The translations under genes and the position numbers were made by a program. This document shows, piece after piece, positions 47,572-62,500 of a stretch of DNA of 64,000 nt (position 1 is the first letter of the stretch; each line of letters begins with the position of its first letter). Source of the DNA: Kribbella qitaiheensis. Lineage in GTDB: Bacteria > Actinomycetota > Actinomycetes > Propionibacteriales > Kribbellaceae. A model generated the notes under the pieces. The model was not told the DNA's origin. It searched no databases and saw only the letters and a list, made by a program, of their open reading frames with translations. Where the stretch lies: NCBI RefSeq assembly GCF_014217565.1, contig NZ_CP043661.1:558001-622000 (forward strand), read 5' to 3'.

Positions 47572-50500
47572 CGTTGTCGAACCGCGACCGCTTCGCGGCG
47601 TTACCCGCGAACCTGCGGGAGGAGGTGCGCCGCAGGCTCGCGGGCGCCGCCGAGCGGTCCACGGTCATCCCACCTGCCCCGCAGGGGGTGCCGCTGCCGC
47701 TGTCCTTCGCACAGCAGCGGCTGTGGTTCCTCAACGAGTTCCAGCTCGACCCGGCCGGGTACAACAGCGCGCTCGTCCTGCGGTTGCGCGGCCCACTGGA
47801 GTCACCGGCCCTCACCGGCGCCCTGCAGACCCTCGTGGACCGCCACGGGTCGCTGCGGACCACATTCGACGAGGTCGACGGCGCGGCGGTGCAGGTCGTC
47901 AACCCCGCCGTCGAGCTGTCCGTGCCGGTGGTCGACGTCGCGCCCGGTGCGCTCGACGAGGTGCTGTCCCGGGAGTACGCGCGGCCCTTCGACCTACGGC
48001 GTGGCCCGGTGTTCCGTGCGCTACTGCTGCGGCTGTCCGGCCACGAGCACGTCCTGTTGCTCAACGCGCACCACATCGTCACCGACGGCTGGTCGATGGG
48101 CGTGCTGGCCGGCGAGCTGAGCACGCTCTATGACGCGGCGGTCCGCGGCGAGCAGGTGGAGCTGCCGCCGCTGCCGGTGCGGTACGGCGACTTCGCGGTG
48201 TGGCAGCGGGAACGCGCGTCCGCGGAGCTGGAGCGGCACCTGGACTATTGGCGGGAGCAGCTGTCCGGACTCGCTCCGCTCGATCTGCCGATCGACCGGC
48301 CCCGCCCCGCGGTCCGCACCTCGGCGGGCGCGCTGCACGAGTTCTCCGTGCCAGGGGAGGTCCTGACCGCACTGCACGGGCTCGCCAGGAACCAGGACAC
48401 CACCCTGTTCACCGTCCTGGCCGCCGCGTGCCAGGTGCTACTTGCCCGCTACGCCCGTCAGGATGACGTCGCAGTGGGAACGGCGGTCACCGGCCGCGGC
48501 CGGGCCGAGCTGAGCTCGCTCGTCGGGTTCTTCGTCAACGTCCTGGTGCTCCGCGCCACCGTGGATGGCGGGCAGACGTTCCGGGAGTTCGTCGCCGAGG
48601 CCAGGAACACCGTCCTCGACGCGTTCGACCACGACGAGGTGCCGTTCGATCGGCTGGTCGAGTCCCTGCACACCGAGCGGGACGCCAGCCGCAACCCGTT
48701 GTTCGACGTACTAGTGGTGCTGCAGAACACGCCGAGCAGGCGCCCCCAGCTCGCCGGGCTCGACGTCGAGGGCATGGGGCTGACGCGGCGTGCCGCGAAC
48801 TTCGACCTCACCCTGGAGTTCGAGGAGCGGAGCGGCTCCAGTGACCTGTCTGTCGCGCTGGAATACAACACCGATCTGTTCGACTCGGCGACCATCGCCC
48901 GCATGGCCGAGCACCTGACGACTCTGCTGCGGGCGCTGGTCGACCACCCTGACACGCCGATGGCGCGCCTGCCGATGCTCACCGACACCGAGCGGCGGCA
49001 GGTGCTCGTCGAGTGGAACGGCGCCGGTCACTCCACGGTGACGGCCACCCTGCCGGAGCTGTTCGCGGCCCAGGTCGCCAAGACACCCGAGGCGACGGCG
49101 GTGACCTGCGAGGGCACCGACCTCTCCTACGCGGACCTCGAGGCGCGCGCGAACCGCCTCGCCCACCGGCTCGCCGAGCTGGGTGCCGGTCCCGGCCGGT
49201 TCGTGGCACTGGTCCTGCCCCGGTCGATCGACGTCGTCGTCGCGGTACTGGCCGTGCTCAAGACCGGCGCGGCATATGTCCCCGTCGACCCGGGGAACCC
49301 GGCCGACCGCATCGCCGCCACGCTCCAGGACTGCGATCCGGTCTTGGTCGTGTCGGCCGGCATCGCCTTGCCGGAGCTGGATCCCGACGTTCCCCGGCTC
49401 GTGCTCGACGACCCCGCCGACCGCGAAGGGCTCGCGGCGAGCCCGGCCACCCCGCTCGACCCGGAGGCCGGGCTCGTCCCGGGCAGCCCCGCGTACGTGA
49501 TCTACACCTCCGGCTCCACCGGCGCCCCCAAGGGCGTGGTGGTGCCGCACGCGAACGTGGTCCGCCTGTTCTCCGCCACCCGCGACCGGTTCGACTTCGG
49601 CCCTCGGGACGTGTGGTCCCTCTTCCACTCCTACGCGTTCGACTTCTCCGTGTGGGAGCTGTGGGGCGCGCTGCTGCACGGCGGCAGGCTGGTCGTCGTG
49701 CCGCACGCCGTGTCGCGGTCGCCGGAAGAGTTCCACCGGCTGCTGGCGCGCGAACGCGTCACGGTCCTCAACCAGACGCCGTCCGCGTTCTACCAGCTGG
49801 TGGCCCAGGACAAGGCCGTCGGCGGCGGACTACCGCACCTGCGGTACGTGGTCTTCGGCGGCGAGGCGCTGGACCCGCGCCGTCTCGATGGCTGGTACGC
49901 CCGCCACCCCGAGGGCGCGCCGGTACTGGTCAACATGTACGGGATCACCGAGACCACGGTGCACGTGACCCACCTCGCGCTCGGGCGCGACGACGTACGG
50001 CGCGGGGGCAGCGTGGTCGGCAGCGCCATCCCCGACCTGCGCACCTACCTGCTGGACGCGACGCTGTCGCCGGTGCCGCCAGGGGTGACCGGCGAGCTGT
50101 ATGTCGCGGGCGCCGGGCTGGCGCTCGGCTACCTGAACCGGCCCGGCCTGACCGCCGATCGGTTCGTCGCGAACCCGTTCGGCGAACCCGGCTCCCGCAT
50201 GTACCGCAGCGGCGACCTCGCGCGCTGGCGCCCGAACGGGAACCTGGAGTACCTGGGACGGGTCGATCAGCAGGTCAAGATCCGCGGGTTCCGCATCGAG
50301 CTCGGCGAAATCGAGGCGACGCTGCTGCGCCACCCCGCAGTCGCCGAGGCGGCCGTGGTGGTGCACACCGACGGCGGTGCCGGCGTCAGTGGCCACCAGC
50401 GGCTGGTCGCCTACGTCGTGCCGGCCGACGGTGCCGAGCCCGGTGCGGGAGAGCTGCGCGACGCGCTGCGCCGCGGCCTGCCCGATCACATGGTGCCCTC

Positions 50501-53500
50501 GGTGTTCGTGACGCTCGCAGAGCTGCCGCTGACCCGCAACGGGAAGCTCGACCGGCGGGCGCTGCCGGCCCCCGGCGAACAGGCCCGGCGCGACTCGGTC
50601 TACGTGCAGCCGCGCACGCCGACCGAGCGGGAGCTGGCCGGCATCTGGGCCGAGGTGCTGCGGGTCGACCGGGTCGGCACCGAGGACAACTTCTTCAGCC
50701 TGGGAGGCGACTCCATCCTCGGCATCCAGATGGTGTCGCGCGCCAGGCAGGCCGGTCTGCACCTGACGGCGCGGGACGTGTTCCGGCACCAGACCGTCGC
50801 CCAGCTGGCGACCGTGGTCGACGCTGAGGACGGCGCGGTCGCGGTCACCCTGCCCCAGCTCACGGGAGCCGCGCCGCTGACCCCGATCCAGCAGTGGTTC
50901 CTCGCGCACCATGGTCCGCTGCCGCACTTCGCCATGTCGACCTTCGTGACGCTCGCCGAGGGCGTCGACACGGCCGCGCTCCGCGTCGCGTTCGACGCGG
51001 TGGTGGCCCGGCATGACGCGCTGCACACCCGGATCGACCAAGTGGGCGGGCAGTGGCGCCAGGACGTTCTGCCCGATGCGCCCACCGGGCTCCTGCGCGT
51101 GGTCGACCTGTCCGAGATGGCGGTGCCGGACCGGCAGCAGGCCGTCGAGGACGCGGTGTTGGCCGCTCAGGGGAACATGGACCTCGATGCCGGCCCCCTG
51201 GTCGCCGGCCTGCTGTTCACCGAGCGGGGCGCGCCGCCGCGGCTGTTCGTCGCCGCACACCACCTCGTAATGGACGGCGTGTCCTGGCGCATCCTGCTCG
51301 GCGACCTGGAGGCCGCTTACCGGCAGGCCGCCGAGGGCGTTGCGATCGAGCTGGACCCGGTCGGCGCCACGCACGCCCAGTGGGCGCACTTGCTGGCCGA
51401 GCACGTCCGTTCCGGCGGACTGGACGGCGACCTCGACCACTGGCTGGCGATGTCCGAGCGCGCCGACCCAACGCTACCCGTGGACCGCCCTGGCGCGAAC
51501 ACTGCGAACACCGCGGACAGCGCCCGCGTGGTGACGGTCCGGCTCGGCCGCGCGGAGACCGACGCGCTGCTGCACCAGGTGCCGCCCGTCTACCGCACGC
51601 AGGTTGACGACGTGCTGCTCAGCGCGCTCGGCCGGGTGCTGGCCGGGTGGACGGGACGGGACCGCGTCCTGGTCACCATGGAGGGCCACGGCCGCGAGGA
51701 AATCCTCGATGGCGTCGACCTGTCCCGCACCATCGGCTGGTTCACCAGCCAGTACCCGCTCGCGCTGGCCGTTCCGGCCGCGCCGGACTGGGCGGCGACG
51801 ATCAAATCGGTCAAGGAGCAGTTGCGAGCGGTCCCCCAACGCGGCCTGTCCTACGGCGCCCTGCGGTACCTGGCCGAGCCCACCCGGCTCCCCGCGGGAG
51901 CCGAGCCGCGCATCAGCTTCAACTACCACGGCCGATGGGACGTGGCCACGAGCGAGGAGAGCATCTACCGCGCCCGCTGCGCACCGGCCGGTCGCGACCA
52001 TGCTCCGGACAGCATCCGCCCGCACCTGCTCGACGTCGTCGGCGCCGTCGAGCATGGCGAGCTGGCGTTGAGCTGGATCTACTCCGACCAAGTGCACGAC
52101 GAGAGCACGGTGCGACGGCTGGCCGAGGACATGGTGCGGGCGTTGCGCGACCTCGTCGAGCACTGCGCGCGCCCCGATGCGGGCGGCCGCACCCCGTCGG
52201 ACTTCCCCCTGGCCCGGCTGGACCAGGCGGGTGTGGACCGGATCGTCGGCGACGGCTGTGGCGTCGAGGACGTGTACCCGCTGACGCCGCTGCAGTCCGG
52301 GATGCTGTTCCACAGCCTCGTCGACGGCGGCGCGACCGCCTACTTCGACCAGTTCCGCCTTCGTCTGCACGGCGTCGCCGATCCGGAGGCCTTCGCCGAC
52401 GCCTGGCAGCGGGTGGTCGACCGTACGCCGGTCCTGCGCAGCTCGCTGGTCTGGCACGACGTGGACGAGCCGGTGCAGGTCGTGCACCGCGAGGTGACGG
52501 TCCCGGTCACCCACCACGACTGGCGCGCGCTGGACGAGGCCGACCGGGACGTGCGGCTGCGTACGCTGCTGGCCGAGGACCACGCCGAGGGAATCGACCT
52601 GACCACGCCGCCGCTGATGCGACTCGCCATCGCGCGGTTGTCCCACGACGAGGTCCTGCTCGTCTGGACCTCCCACCACGTCGTGCTGGACGGGTGGAGC
52701 ACCGCCCAGGTCTTCGATGAGGTGTGCGCGCAGTACGCGGCGATCACCGAGGGCCGCCACCAGGATGTGGTGACCCGCCGCCCCTTCGGCGACTACGTGC
52801 GGTGGCTGGGCGAGCAGGACGATACCGCGGCGGCAGAGCACTGGCGAGGCGAGCTGGCCGGGTTCACCGCACCTACCTCGCTGCCCTACGACCGGCCCCC
52901 GGTCGAGGCGCACCGGACGGAGTCCGGTGCGGCGGTGACGGTCGAGATCGGAGCCGGGGACGCGGCGCGGCTGCGGGAGCTGACCCGGCGCCACGGCCTC
53001 ACCGCGAACACCGTCGTGCAGGGGGCGTGGGCGCTGCTGCTGTCGCGCACCAGCGGCGAACGGGACGTCGCGTTCGGTACCACGGTGTCGGGGCGCCCGG
53101 CCGAGCTGCCGGGCGTGGAGTCGATGGTCGGCATGTTCATCAACACGGTGCCGGCCCGGGTCCGGGTGCCGAGCGGCCAGGACACCATCGCCTGGCTGCA
53201 CGACCTGCAGGCCGCGCAGGTCGAGTCGCGCCGGTTCGACCACGTGTCGCTGGCGCGGCTCCGGTCCTGGAGCGACGTCCCTGCCGGCGTGAACCTCTTC
53301 GACAGCGTGGTGGTGTTCGAGAACTACCCGCTCGCCGGTGTGACGGTGGCGGGCGGGGTGCGGGTCGTCGACCTGGCGGCCCGTGACACCACGAACCTGC
53401 CGCTGGTGCTCAGCGCCTACCTCGGCGAAGACCGCTTTGTCCTGGAGCTCGGCTACGACCCCGCGCTGTTCGACGCGGCGACCGCGCACCGGCTCGCGGA

Positions 53501-56500
53501 CCTCCTCGGCGGCCTGCTCCGGGGCATCGTCGCCGACCCGTGCCGGCCGCTCGCGCGACTGCCGTGGCTGTCCGAGGACGAGTACCGGCGCACCGTCATG
53601 ACGTGGAACGACACGGCGATGCTGGGCAGGCCGTATCGGGGCCTCGGAGCGCTGTTCACCGAGCAAGTGCGGCGCGCACCAGGCGCCGTCGCCGTGGTCG
53701 ATGGAGCGACCAGCCTCACCTTTGCCGAGCTGGACGTGCGGGCGAACCAGCTCGCGCACCACCTGGCCAGCCACGGCGCACGCCGCGGCAGTGTTGTGGC
53801 ACTGGCCTTGCCAAGGTCGGCGGACGTAGTGGTCGGCATCCTCGCGGTACTGCGGACCGGCGCGGCCTATCTGCCGATGGATCCGGCGCAACCGTTCGAC
53901 CGCCTGGAGTTCCTGCTCACCGACTCCGGGGCGGGCTCGGTGCTGACCCACCGTGCCGTGGCCGGGCGACTGCCGGAGACCGGCGCCATCCCGGTCGTGC
54001 TGGACGAGTGCGCCGGCGACCTCGGCGCCTGGCCGACGACCCCGCCAACCGCGCCGGAGAACAGTGCCGGCCCATGGGACCTCGCCTACCTCGCCTACAC
54101 GTCGGGCTCCACGGGACGACCCAAGGGCGTGATGATCGAGCACCGGCAGCTCGACCACATCGTCGCCGCGTGGGACGACCGGTACGGGCTGTCCGAACGG
54201 CCACTGCGCTTCATCTGCGTCACCGGGCTGACCGTGGACCTGTTCACCGCCGACGTACTCCGTTCCACCTTGTTCGGGGGTGCCGTGGTCATCGCGCCGG
54301 AGGATGTCGTCACCGACCCCGCGCGGCTGCTGGACTTCGTCGATGAGGCGGACGGCACGGCGATCGAGCTGGTGCCGTCCATGGCCACCGCACTGGCCGA
54401 GGAGGCCGCGCAGCGGGCGCGGCCGCTGCCCCGTTTCGACCTGCTGTCGATCGGCTCCGAAGGATGGCGCACCGGCGACTGCACCGAGCTGCTGGACCAC
54501 CTCACACCCGGCACCACCGTCGTCAACGTCTACGGCACCACCGAGACCACGATCGACACCTGCGTGTTCGCCGCGACCCGTGACGCCCTGCCCGACGCGG
54601 CGTTCGTGCCGCTGGGACGGCCCATCGCCAACACGCGGGTACACGTCCTCGACGCCGACCTCAACCCGGTCCCGGTGGGGATCTCGGGCGAGCTCTGCAT
54701 CGGCGGGCACGGGGTGGGGCGCGGGTACGCGGGCAAACCTGGCCTGACCGCCGAGCGCTTCGTCGCCGACCCGTTCGGTCCACCGGGGGGCAGGCTGTAC
54801 CGGACCGGCGATCGTGGCCGGTACCGGCCGGATGGCACCATCGAGTTCCTCGGCCGCATCGACCACCAACTGCAGATCCGGGGGTTCCGGATCGAGCCGG
54901 GCGAGATCGAGCACGTCCTCTTGGCGCACCCCGACGTGGTCGAAGCCGTCGTCGTCGCGCGCAACGACGCGGCCGGCCCTCGGCTGACCGCCTACATCGT
55001 CGCGCCGGGCGCAGTGGTGCCCACCGCGGTCGAACTGCGGACGTGGCTGAAACGGTCGCTGCCGGACCACATGGTCCCGTCGACGTTCGTCCCGCTCGAC
55101 CGGTTCCCCCTGACACCCAGCAAGAAGGTGGACCGGCGCGCACTGCCCGAACCGGACTGGAGCGAGGTGACAGATCCCGGCCACGTCGCGCCCACCACCG
55201 ACCTGGAACGGGCAACGGCTCGGATCTGGTCGGAGGTTCTCGGCATCTCGGGCATCGGCGTGCGGGACAACTTCTTCGCCCTCGGCGGTGACTCCATCCG
55301 GAGCATCCGGGTCATGTCCCGGCTGCGCGCGGTCCTCGGCACCGACCTGTCACCGAGGATGCTCTTCGACCACCCGACGGTCGCCCAGCTCACGGCCGCG
55401 GTCACGGCCGGCGACGACGGTGCCGGTGGTCCGGCGCCCGCCGCGATCCCGGTGTCACCCCGCGACGGTGCGGCGCCGATGTCGTTCGCACAGCAGCGGT
55501 TGTGGTTTCTCAACCAGTTCGAGCCCGCGGGCAGCGAGTACGTCACCCCTCAGGTGCTGCTGTTGCGCGGCCGGCTCGACGTGGACGGGCTCCGGCACGC
55601 GCTGACCGCCCTCATCGCCCGGCACGAGTCGCTGCGCACCACGTTCGACGTGGTCGACGGAGAAGCCGGGCAGATCGTGCATCCACCCGCCGCGCCACCG
55701 GTCCCACTGCTCGACCTGCGGCCACTGCCGCGGCACGAGCGCCACGCGGAGCTGGACGCCGTGCTGCTCGAGGAAGCCACCCGCCTGTTCGACCTGCGCG
55801 AAGGGCCCCTGCTGCGAGCCCGCCTGGTGCGGCTGGCCGACGACGAGCACGTGCTCAGCCTGATGATGCACCACATCGTGACCGACGGCTGGTCCAGCGG
55901 GGTCATCGCGCGCGACCTGGGGGAGCTGTACGGCGCCGCGGTCGAGGCCAGACCGCACGACCTGCCTCCACTGCCCCTGCAGTACGCCGACTTCGCGGCA
56001 TGGCAGCGTGCCACACTGTCCGAAACGGACCTCGCCGGGCAGCTGGCGTTCTGGCGCCGTCAGCTCCAGGGCGTGCCACGGCTGGAACTGCCGACCGACC
56101 GGCCGCGGCCCCCCGGCGCGCACCACCAGCGGCGCCGTGGTGGAGGTGAGCGTTCCGAGCGAGGTCACCACGCGGCTGAAGGTCCTGGGACAACAGCAGG
56201 AAGCCACGCTGTTCATGGTCCTGGTTACCGCGGCCCAGGTGCTCCTCGCGACCTGGTCGGACCAGGACGACGTCGCACTGGGCACGGTGACCTCCGGACG
56301 CGAGCGCACCGAGTTGGAGAACCTGGTCGGGTTCTTCATCAACACCGTCGTCCTTCGGTCCACGGTGGACCGGCACGGCGCCTTCCTCGACCTCCTGGCA
56401 GGTGTGAAGCAGACGGTGCTGGCCGCCTTCGCCCACCAGGACGTGCCGTTCGAGCGGGTCGTCAACGAGGTCCGGCCGGAGCGGGACACCAGCCGGACCC

Positions 56501-59500
56501 CCCTGTTCGACGTCATGCTGGTGCTGCAGAACATCCGGGAGCAGGTGGCCGACCTGCCGGGCCTCGTGGCCGAGGAGCTGCCCGTTCCGGTCGTGACGGC
56601 GAGCTTCGACCTCACGATCCAGTTCGCGGAGCTGGACGGCGGGCTGCACTGCGCGCTCAACTACAACCGCGACCTATTCGACGCGACGACGATCGAGCGT
56701 ATGGGTGCGCACCTGCACACCCTGCTCACCGAGATCGCAGCCCATCCCGACCGGCCGGTGGCGGAACTGTCACCGCTGCCCGCCGCCGAACGCCACCAGG
56801 TGCTGGCCGAGTGGAACGACACCGCGCGGGAGGTGCCGGACGCCACCGTGCCCGAACTGTTCTCGGCGATGGCGGTCCGGCTGCCGGACCGGACCGCGGT
56901 CAGTGACGGCACGCGATCGATCTCCTACCGGGAGCTGGACGTCCTCGCCAATCGGCTGGCCCACAAGCTGGTCGCCGCCGGTGCCGGGCCGGAGCGGTTC
57001 GTCCTGGTGTCACTGCCGCGCTCGGTGGACCTGGTGGTGGCCGTGCTCGCTGTGCTGAAAGCCGGTGCGGCCTACGTGCCCGTCGAGCCGGGGCACCCCG
57101 ACGACCGCACCGCGGCGATCCTCGCAGACCTCGACCCGGTCACGGTGCTGGACACGGTCGACGCAGTGCGCGCGGTGGACGGCTACCCGGACACCGATCC
57201 CGGCACCCGGCCCGGCGCTTTGGACAACCCGATGTACGTGATCTACACCTCGGGATCGACCGGCCGCCCGAAGGGGGTCACGGTGACCCAGCGGTCGGTC
57301 GTGAACTACCTGCTATGGGCGGTCGACGCCTATGCCGCCCTCGGTGAGTCGGCCCTGCTGCACACCTCGGCCGCGTTCGACCTGACCGTGACGACGCTGT
57401 ACGGGCCGCTGCTGGCCGGCGGGTCGATCCGGATTGCCGACCTGGCCGAGGGACCGGGAGAGCCGTGCGCCTTCCTCAAGGCCACCCCGAGCCACCTCGG
57501 TCTGCTCGCGACGGTGCCGCCTGAGTCCGCGCCGACCTGCGAGCTCGTGGTCGGTGGGGAGCAGTTGCTCGCCGCCGCGGTCAGCGACTGGCGGCGGGCT
57601 CACCCGGGCGGCACGGTGATCAATGAGTACGGGCCGACCGAGGCCACAGTCGGCTGTATGGAGTTCCGGATCGAGCCGGGCACCGACATAGTCGCCGGCC
57701 CGGTGCCCATCGGACACCCGGTGTGGAACACCCGCGTGTACGTGCTTGACCGGTTCCTGCGGCCGGCGCCGCTCGGTGCCGCCGGTGAGCTGTACGTCGC
57801 CGGCACCGGGCTCGCCAGGGGATACGCCAACCGGCCGGGCCAGACCGCCGACCGGTTCGTGGCCTGCCCGTTCGCGGCCGCCGGCGAGCGGATGTACCGG
57901 ACCGGGGACCGTGCGCGCCGTCGTGCCGATGGCGCCGTGGTCTACCTCGGCCGGGCCGACGACCAGGTCAAGATCCGCGGCCACCGCGTCGAGCCCGGCG
58001 AGGTGGCGACCGCGATCCACCGCCACCCGGACGTGGCTGAGGTGGCGGTGGTGGCGCGCAGGGACGGCCAGGACCCGGCCCGGCTGGTGGCCTACGTCGT
58101 ACCGCGTCCCGGCAGCTCGTGTCCGGACCGGACGGCGACGGTGGCGTTCCTGAAGCCGTTGCTGCCGGAGTACATGCTGCCCTCGGCGGTCGTGCCCATG
58201 GCCGTGCTGCCGATGAGCGTCAGCGGAAAGCTGAACCGCGAGGCACTGCCCGCCCCCGACTTCGGCTCCGCGGCGGGGTCGGAACGGGTGCCACCGCGTA
58301 CCGACGCGGAACGCCTGCTGGCCGAGATCTGGGCCGACGTGCTCGGGCTCGCCGAGGTCGGCGTCGAGGACAACTTCTTCGGCCTCGGCGGTGACTCGAT
58401 CCTGAGCATCCAGGTCGTGTCCCGGGCGCGGCAGGCTGGGCTGCGGGTGACCCCCAAGGACATCTTCGGGCATCAGACGGTCGCGGAGCTGGCCGTCGTC
58501 GCCGGCTCGGCGCTGCTCGACGAGACCGCCCACCTGCCGGTCACCGGACCGGCGCCGGTGAGCCCGATCCAGCACTGGTTCCTCGACGACCAGGTGGCGG
58601 CGGGAGCAGATCCCCACCACTTCACGATGTCGCTGCACCTGGAGCTGGCCGACGATGTCGACGAGCCGGCATTGCGGACCGCGGTGCTTGCTCTGGGCAC
58701 GCACCACGGCGCCCTGCGCACCCGGTTCGAGCGGGGCGACGAGGGCTGGCGCCAGACCGCCGACCCGGACCTGGCCACGGTCGAGTTCTCCGTGCACGAC
58801 CTGACCGGCCTCGACGACGAGGCTCGGTGGAAACGACTCGCGGACCTCGGCGACGCCGCGCAGGCGATGCTGGACATCACCGAGGGCCCGCTGGTCCGGG
58901 CCCTGCTGTGCCGCCTCGGCGCCGGCCGACGCCCGCGGTTGCTGCTCGTCGCGCACCACCTCGTGGTCGACGGTGTGTCCTGGCGGATCCTGCTCGCCGA
59001 CTTGCGCACGGCCTACGAGCAGGTCCGCGCCGGTGCAGCGGTCCGGCTGGCGCCGGTGGGCTGCCCGTTCGACCGGTGGGCGCTCCGGCTGGCCGAGCAC
59101 GTACGCGGTGGGGCCCTCGACGACGCCGTCGACCACTGGGCCGACCAGTCCATCACTGACGACGAGCTGCCAGTGGACCACGCTGGAGCGAACACCACCG
59201 GCTCGACCGGCACCGTCGCGGTCGGGCTGAGCGCCGAGGACACCGAGGCCCTGCTGCACCGAGTGCCTCAGGCGTACCGCACCCAGGTCAACGACGTGCT
59301 GCTCAGCGCGCTCGCCAGGACCCTATGCGGGTGGACCGGACGGCTGCGGACCTGGGTCGCGGTGGAGGGACACGGCCGGCAAGGCGTGCTCGAGAACCTG
59401 GACCTGTCCCGAACCGTCGGTTGGTTCACCGCCCAGTTCCCGGTGGCCATGGAGGTGCCGGCCGAGGCGGACTGGGGCGCGACGCTGAAGGCGGTCAAGG

Positions 59501-62500
59501 AACAGCTGCGGGCTGTGCCGCACCAGGGGTTGAGCTACGGGGCATTGCGGTACCTGAGCCCCGACGGGTCGAGGGCGCGGGCGGCCCTGGACCAGCCGAT
59601 GCCGCCGGTCAGCTTCAACTACCACGGCCGGTTCGACGTGGCGGGCGACGACGGTCTCGTTGTGGCGCAGCATCCAGCCCTCGGCCGGGATGCCGCCACC
59701 CACAGCCCACGGCCGTACCTGCTGGACGTCATCGGTGCAGTCACCGGCGGCGTGCTCGAGCTGGAGTGGCAGTTCTCCACCGCGGTGCACGACGAGGCGA
59801 CGGTGCGCGCGCTGGCCGAGACGATGGTCGCGGACCTGCGGGAGATCATCGGCCACTGCACGCGACCGGACACTGGCGGCCGCACCCCGTCCGACTTCCC
59901 GCTCGCCGGGCTCGACCAGGCGGCCGTGGACCGCATCGCGGGCGACGGCCGCGCGGTGGAGGACATCTACCGGCTCACCCCGCTCCAGTCCGGCATGCTG
60001 TTCCACAATCTCGTCGCCCCGGGCTCGGGCGCCTACCTCAACCAGGTCCAGCTGCGGCTGCGCCAGGTGAGCCGGCCGGAGGCGCTCGCCGAGGCGTGGC
60101 AGCGCGTGGTGGACCGCACACCGATCCTGCGCAGCTCCGTGGTGTGGGAGGGCGTGGCCGAGCCGCTGCAGGTCGTGCACCGGAGCGTGCGAGTGCCGGC
60201 CACGTACCACGACTGGCGGGACCTGCCCGCGGCCGAGGTGGATGCGCAGGTACGGCGGGCGCTGGCCGCCGCCCGTGCCGCCGTACTCGACCTCGCCGCC
60301 GCGCCGCTGTTGCGGCTGGTCGTCGCCAGGATGCCCGGCGACGAAGTGCTGCTCGTCACCACGTCGCACCACATCGTCCTGGATGGCTGGAGCACCGCGC
60401 AGGTCTACAGCGAGGTGTTCGACGAGTACGCCGCGATCGTCGCCGGCCGGCCGGCGACGGCCGGCCCGGGACCGCGGCGACCGTTCCGCGACTACCTGGA
60501 ATGGCTGGCGGCCCAGGACCCCGGACAGGCCGAGCAGCACTGGCGGCAGGTGCTCGCCGGGCTGACCGCGCCCACCCCGCTGCCCTACGACCAGGCGCCA
60601 CGCGAGGCGCACGCGGCCGAGTCGGACGAATCCGTGCTGGTCGAGTTGCCCGCGACGACCTCGGCCCGGCTGCGAGACATGGTGCGGGGCAACGGTCTCA
60701 CCCTCAACACGGTGGTGCAGGGGGCGTGGGCCCTGCTGCTGTCCCGTTTCAGCGGCGAGCGGGACGTCGTGTTCGGCACCACCGTCTCCGGCCGGCCCGC
60801 TGAGCTGCCCGGCGTGGAGTCGATGGTGGGCATGTTCATCAACACCGTGCCGACCAGAGTGGATGTCTCTAGTAAACAGTCACTGTTGCCCTGGCTGACC
60901 GCGTTGCAGGCAGCGCAGACGGAGTCCCGCCGCTACGAGTTCGTGTCGCTGGCCCAGCTCCAGTCCTGGAGCGACCTGCCGGCGGGAGCGAGCCTGTTCG
61001 ACACCGCGGTCGTATTCGAGAATTATCCGATCGACACCACCCCGGCGGACGAACAGGGCGTCCAGGTCGCCGGGATCGAGGCGTCGGACACCACCACGTT
61101 CCCGCTCCTGCTCAGCGCCCACCTCGATGACCGGCTCCACCTCGAGCTTGCGTACGACCCCCGGCTGTTCGCCGCCGCCACCGCGCGGCGGCTCGCCGAG
61201 CACCTGGAGTCCGTGCTCACCCGCATCGCGGCCAGGCCGGAGCGGTCGCTCGCGGAGCTGTCCGCGCTGCCGGAGCCCCAGCGCGACCGCGTCCTCAAGA
61301 CCTTCAACGACACTGGCCTCGACGTGCCGGCCGCGACGGTGGCGCAGGTGTTCGCGGAACAGGTGCGGCGTACGCCGCACGAGACTGCCCTGGTCTCCGG
61401 CCCCGACTCCCTCGACTACGCCGAGCTTTACGCGCGGGCCAACCGCCTCGCGCGCCTGCTCGTGGCGAAGGGTGCCGGGCCGGAGCGCGTGGTGGCGCTG
61501 GCGCTGCCACGTGGCGCGGACATCGTGGTCGCCATCCTGGCCGTCCTCACGTCCGGGGCGGCCTACCTGCCGGTCGATCCGGACCTGCCCGCCGACCGCG
61601 TCGCGTTCCTGCTGGACGACGCGCGGCCGGTCGTGGTGGTCTCCGCCACTGGCGCCCCCCGGGTGTGCCGGGACCGGGCGGACCTGCTCCTCGACACCGA
61701 GGAGACGGCGGCAACCCTCGCCGCCCTGTCGACCGCCGACTTGACCGACGCCGACCGGAGCGCTCCGCTGCACACGGGCAACCCCGCCTACCTGATCTAC
61801 ACCTCCGGCTCGACGGGCACGCCTAAGGGTGTGCTCGTCGAGCACCGGGCGCTCACCAACCTGTACTTCGACCACCACACCCATCTGATCGGGCCGGAGG
61901 CCGAAACCGCGGGGCGGCGGCTGCGGTTCGCCTCGACCGCGACGTTCTCGTTCGACACGTCGTGGGAGGGGCTGCTGTTCCTGGTCGCCGGCCACGAGCT
62001 GCATGTGCTCGATGACGACGTGCGGCTCGACGCCGAGGCGCTAGTCGAGTACGTGCGCAGCCGCCGGATGGACGTGCTGGACCTGACCCCTGCCCACGCC
62101 CAGCTGCTGGTGGCGGCCGGTCTCCTCGCCGGCCCGCGGCACCGCCCCCGGATCGTCATGCTCGGTGGCGAGGCGGTTGGCGAGGCGCTGTGGCGGCAGG
62201 TCGCCGCGGCACCGGACAGCACCGGCTACAACTACTACGGTCCCACCGAGTGCGCGGTCGACGCCGTCGCCGCCCCGGTCGTCGGCGACCGCCCGGTGAT
62301 CGGCAGGCCGCTGCGCAACGTCACGGCCTACGTCCTGGACGCCGAGCTGCGTCCCGTGCCTGTCGGTGTCACCGGCGAGCTGTACCTGGGCGGCGACCAG
62401 GTGGCGCGGGGCTACCTGAACCGGCCGGGGCTGACCGCGGACCGGTATCTCGCCGACCCCTTCGCCGACCCGTCAGCCCGGCCCGGCGCCCGGATGTACC

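Noticed and set aside
51474-55184. A 1236-codon open frame antisense to NRPS 2
   Set aside because: Same reason: a GC-bias shadow of a well-supported NRPS frame.
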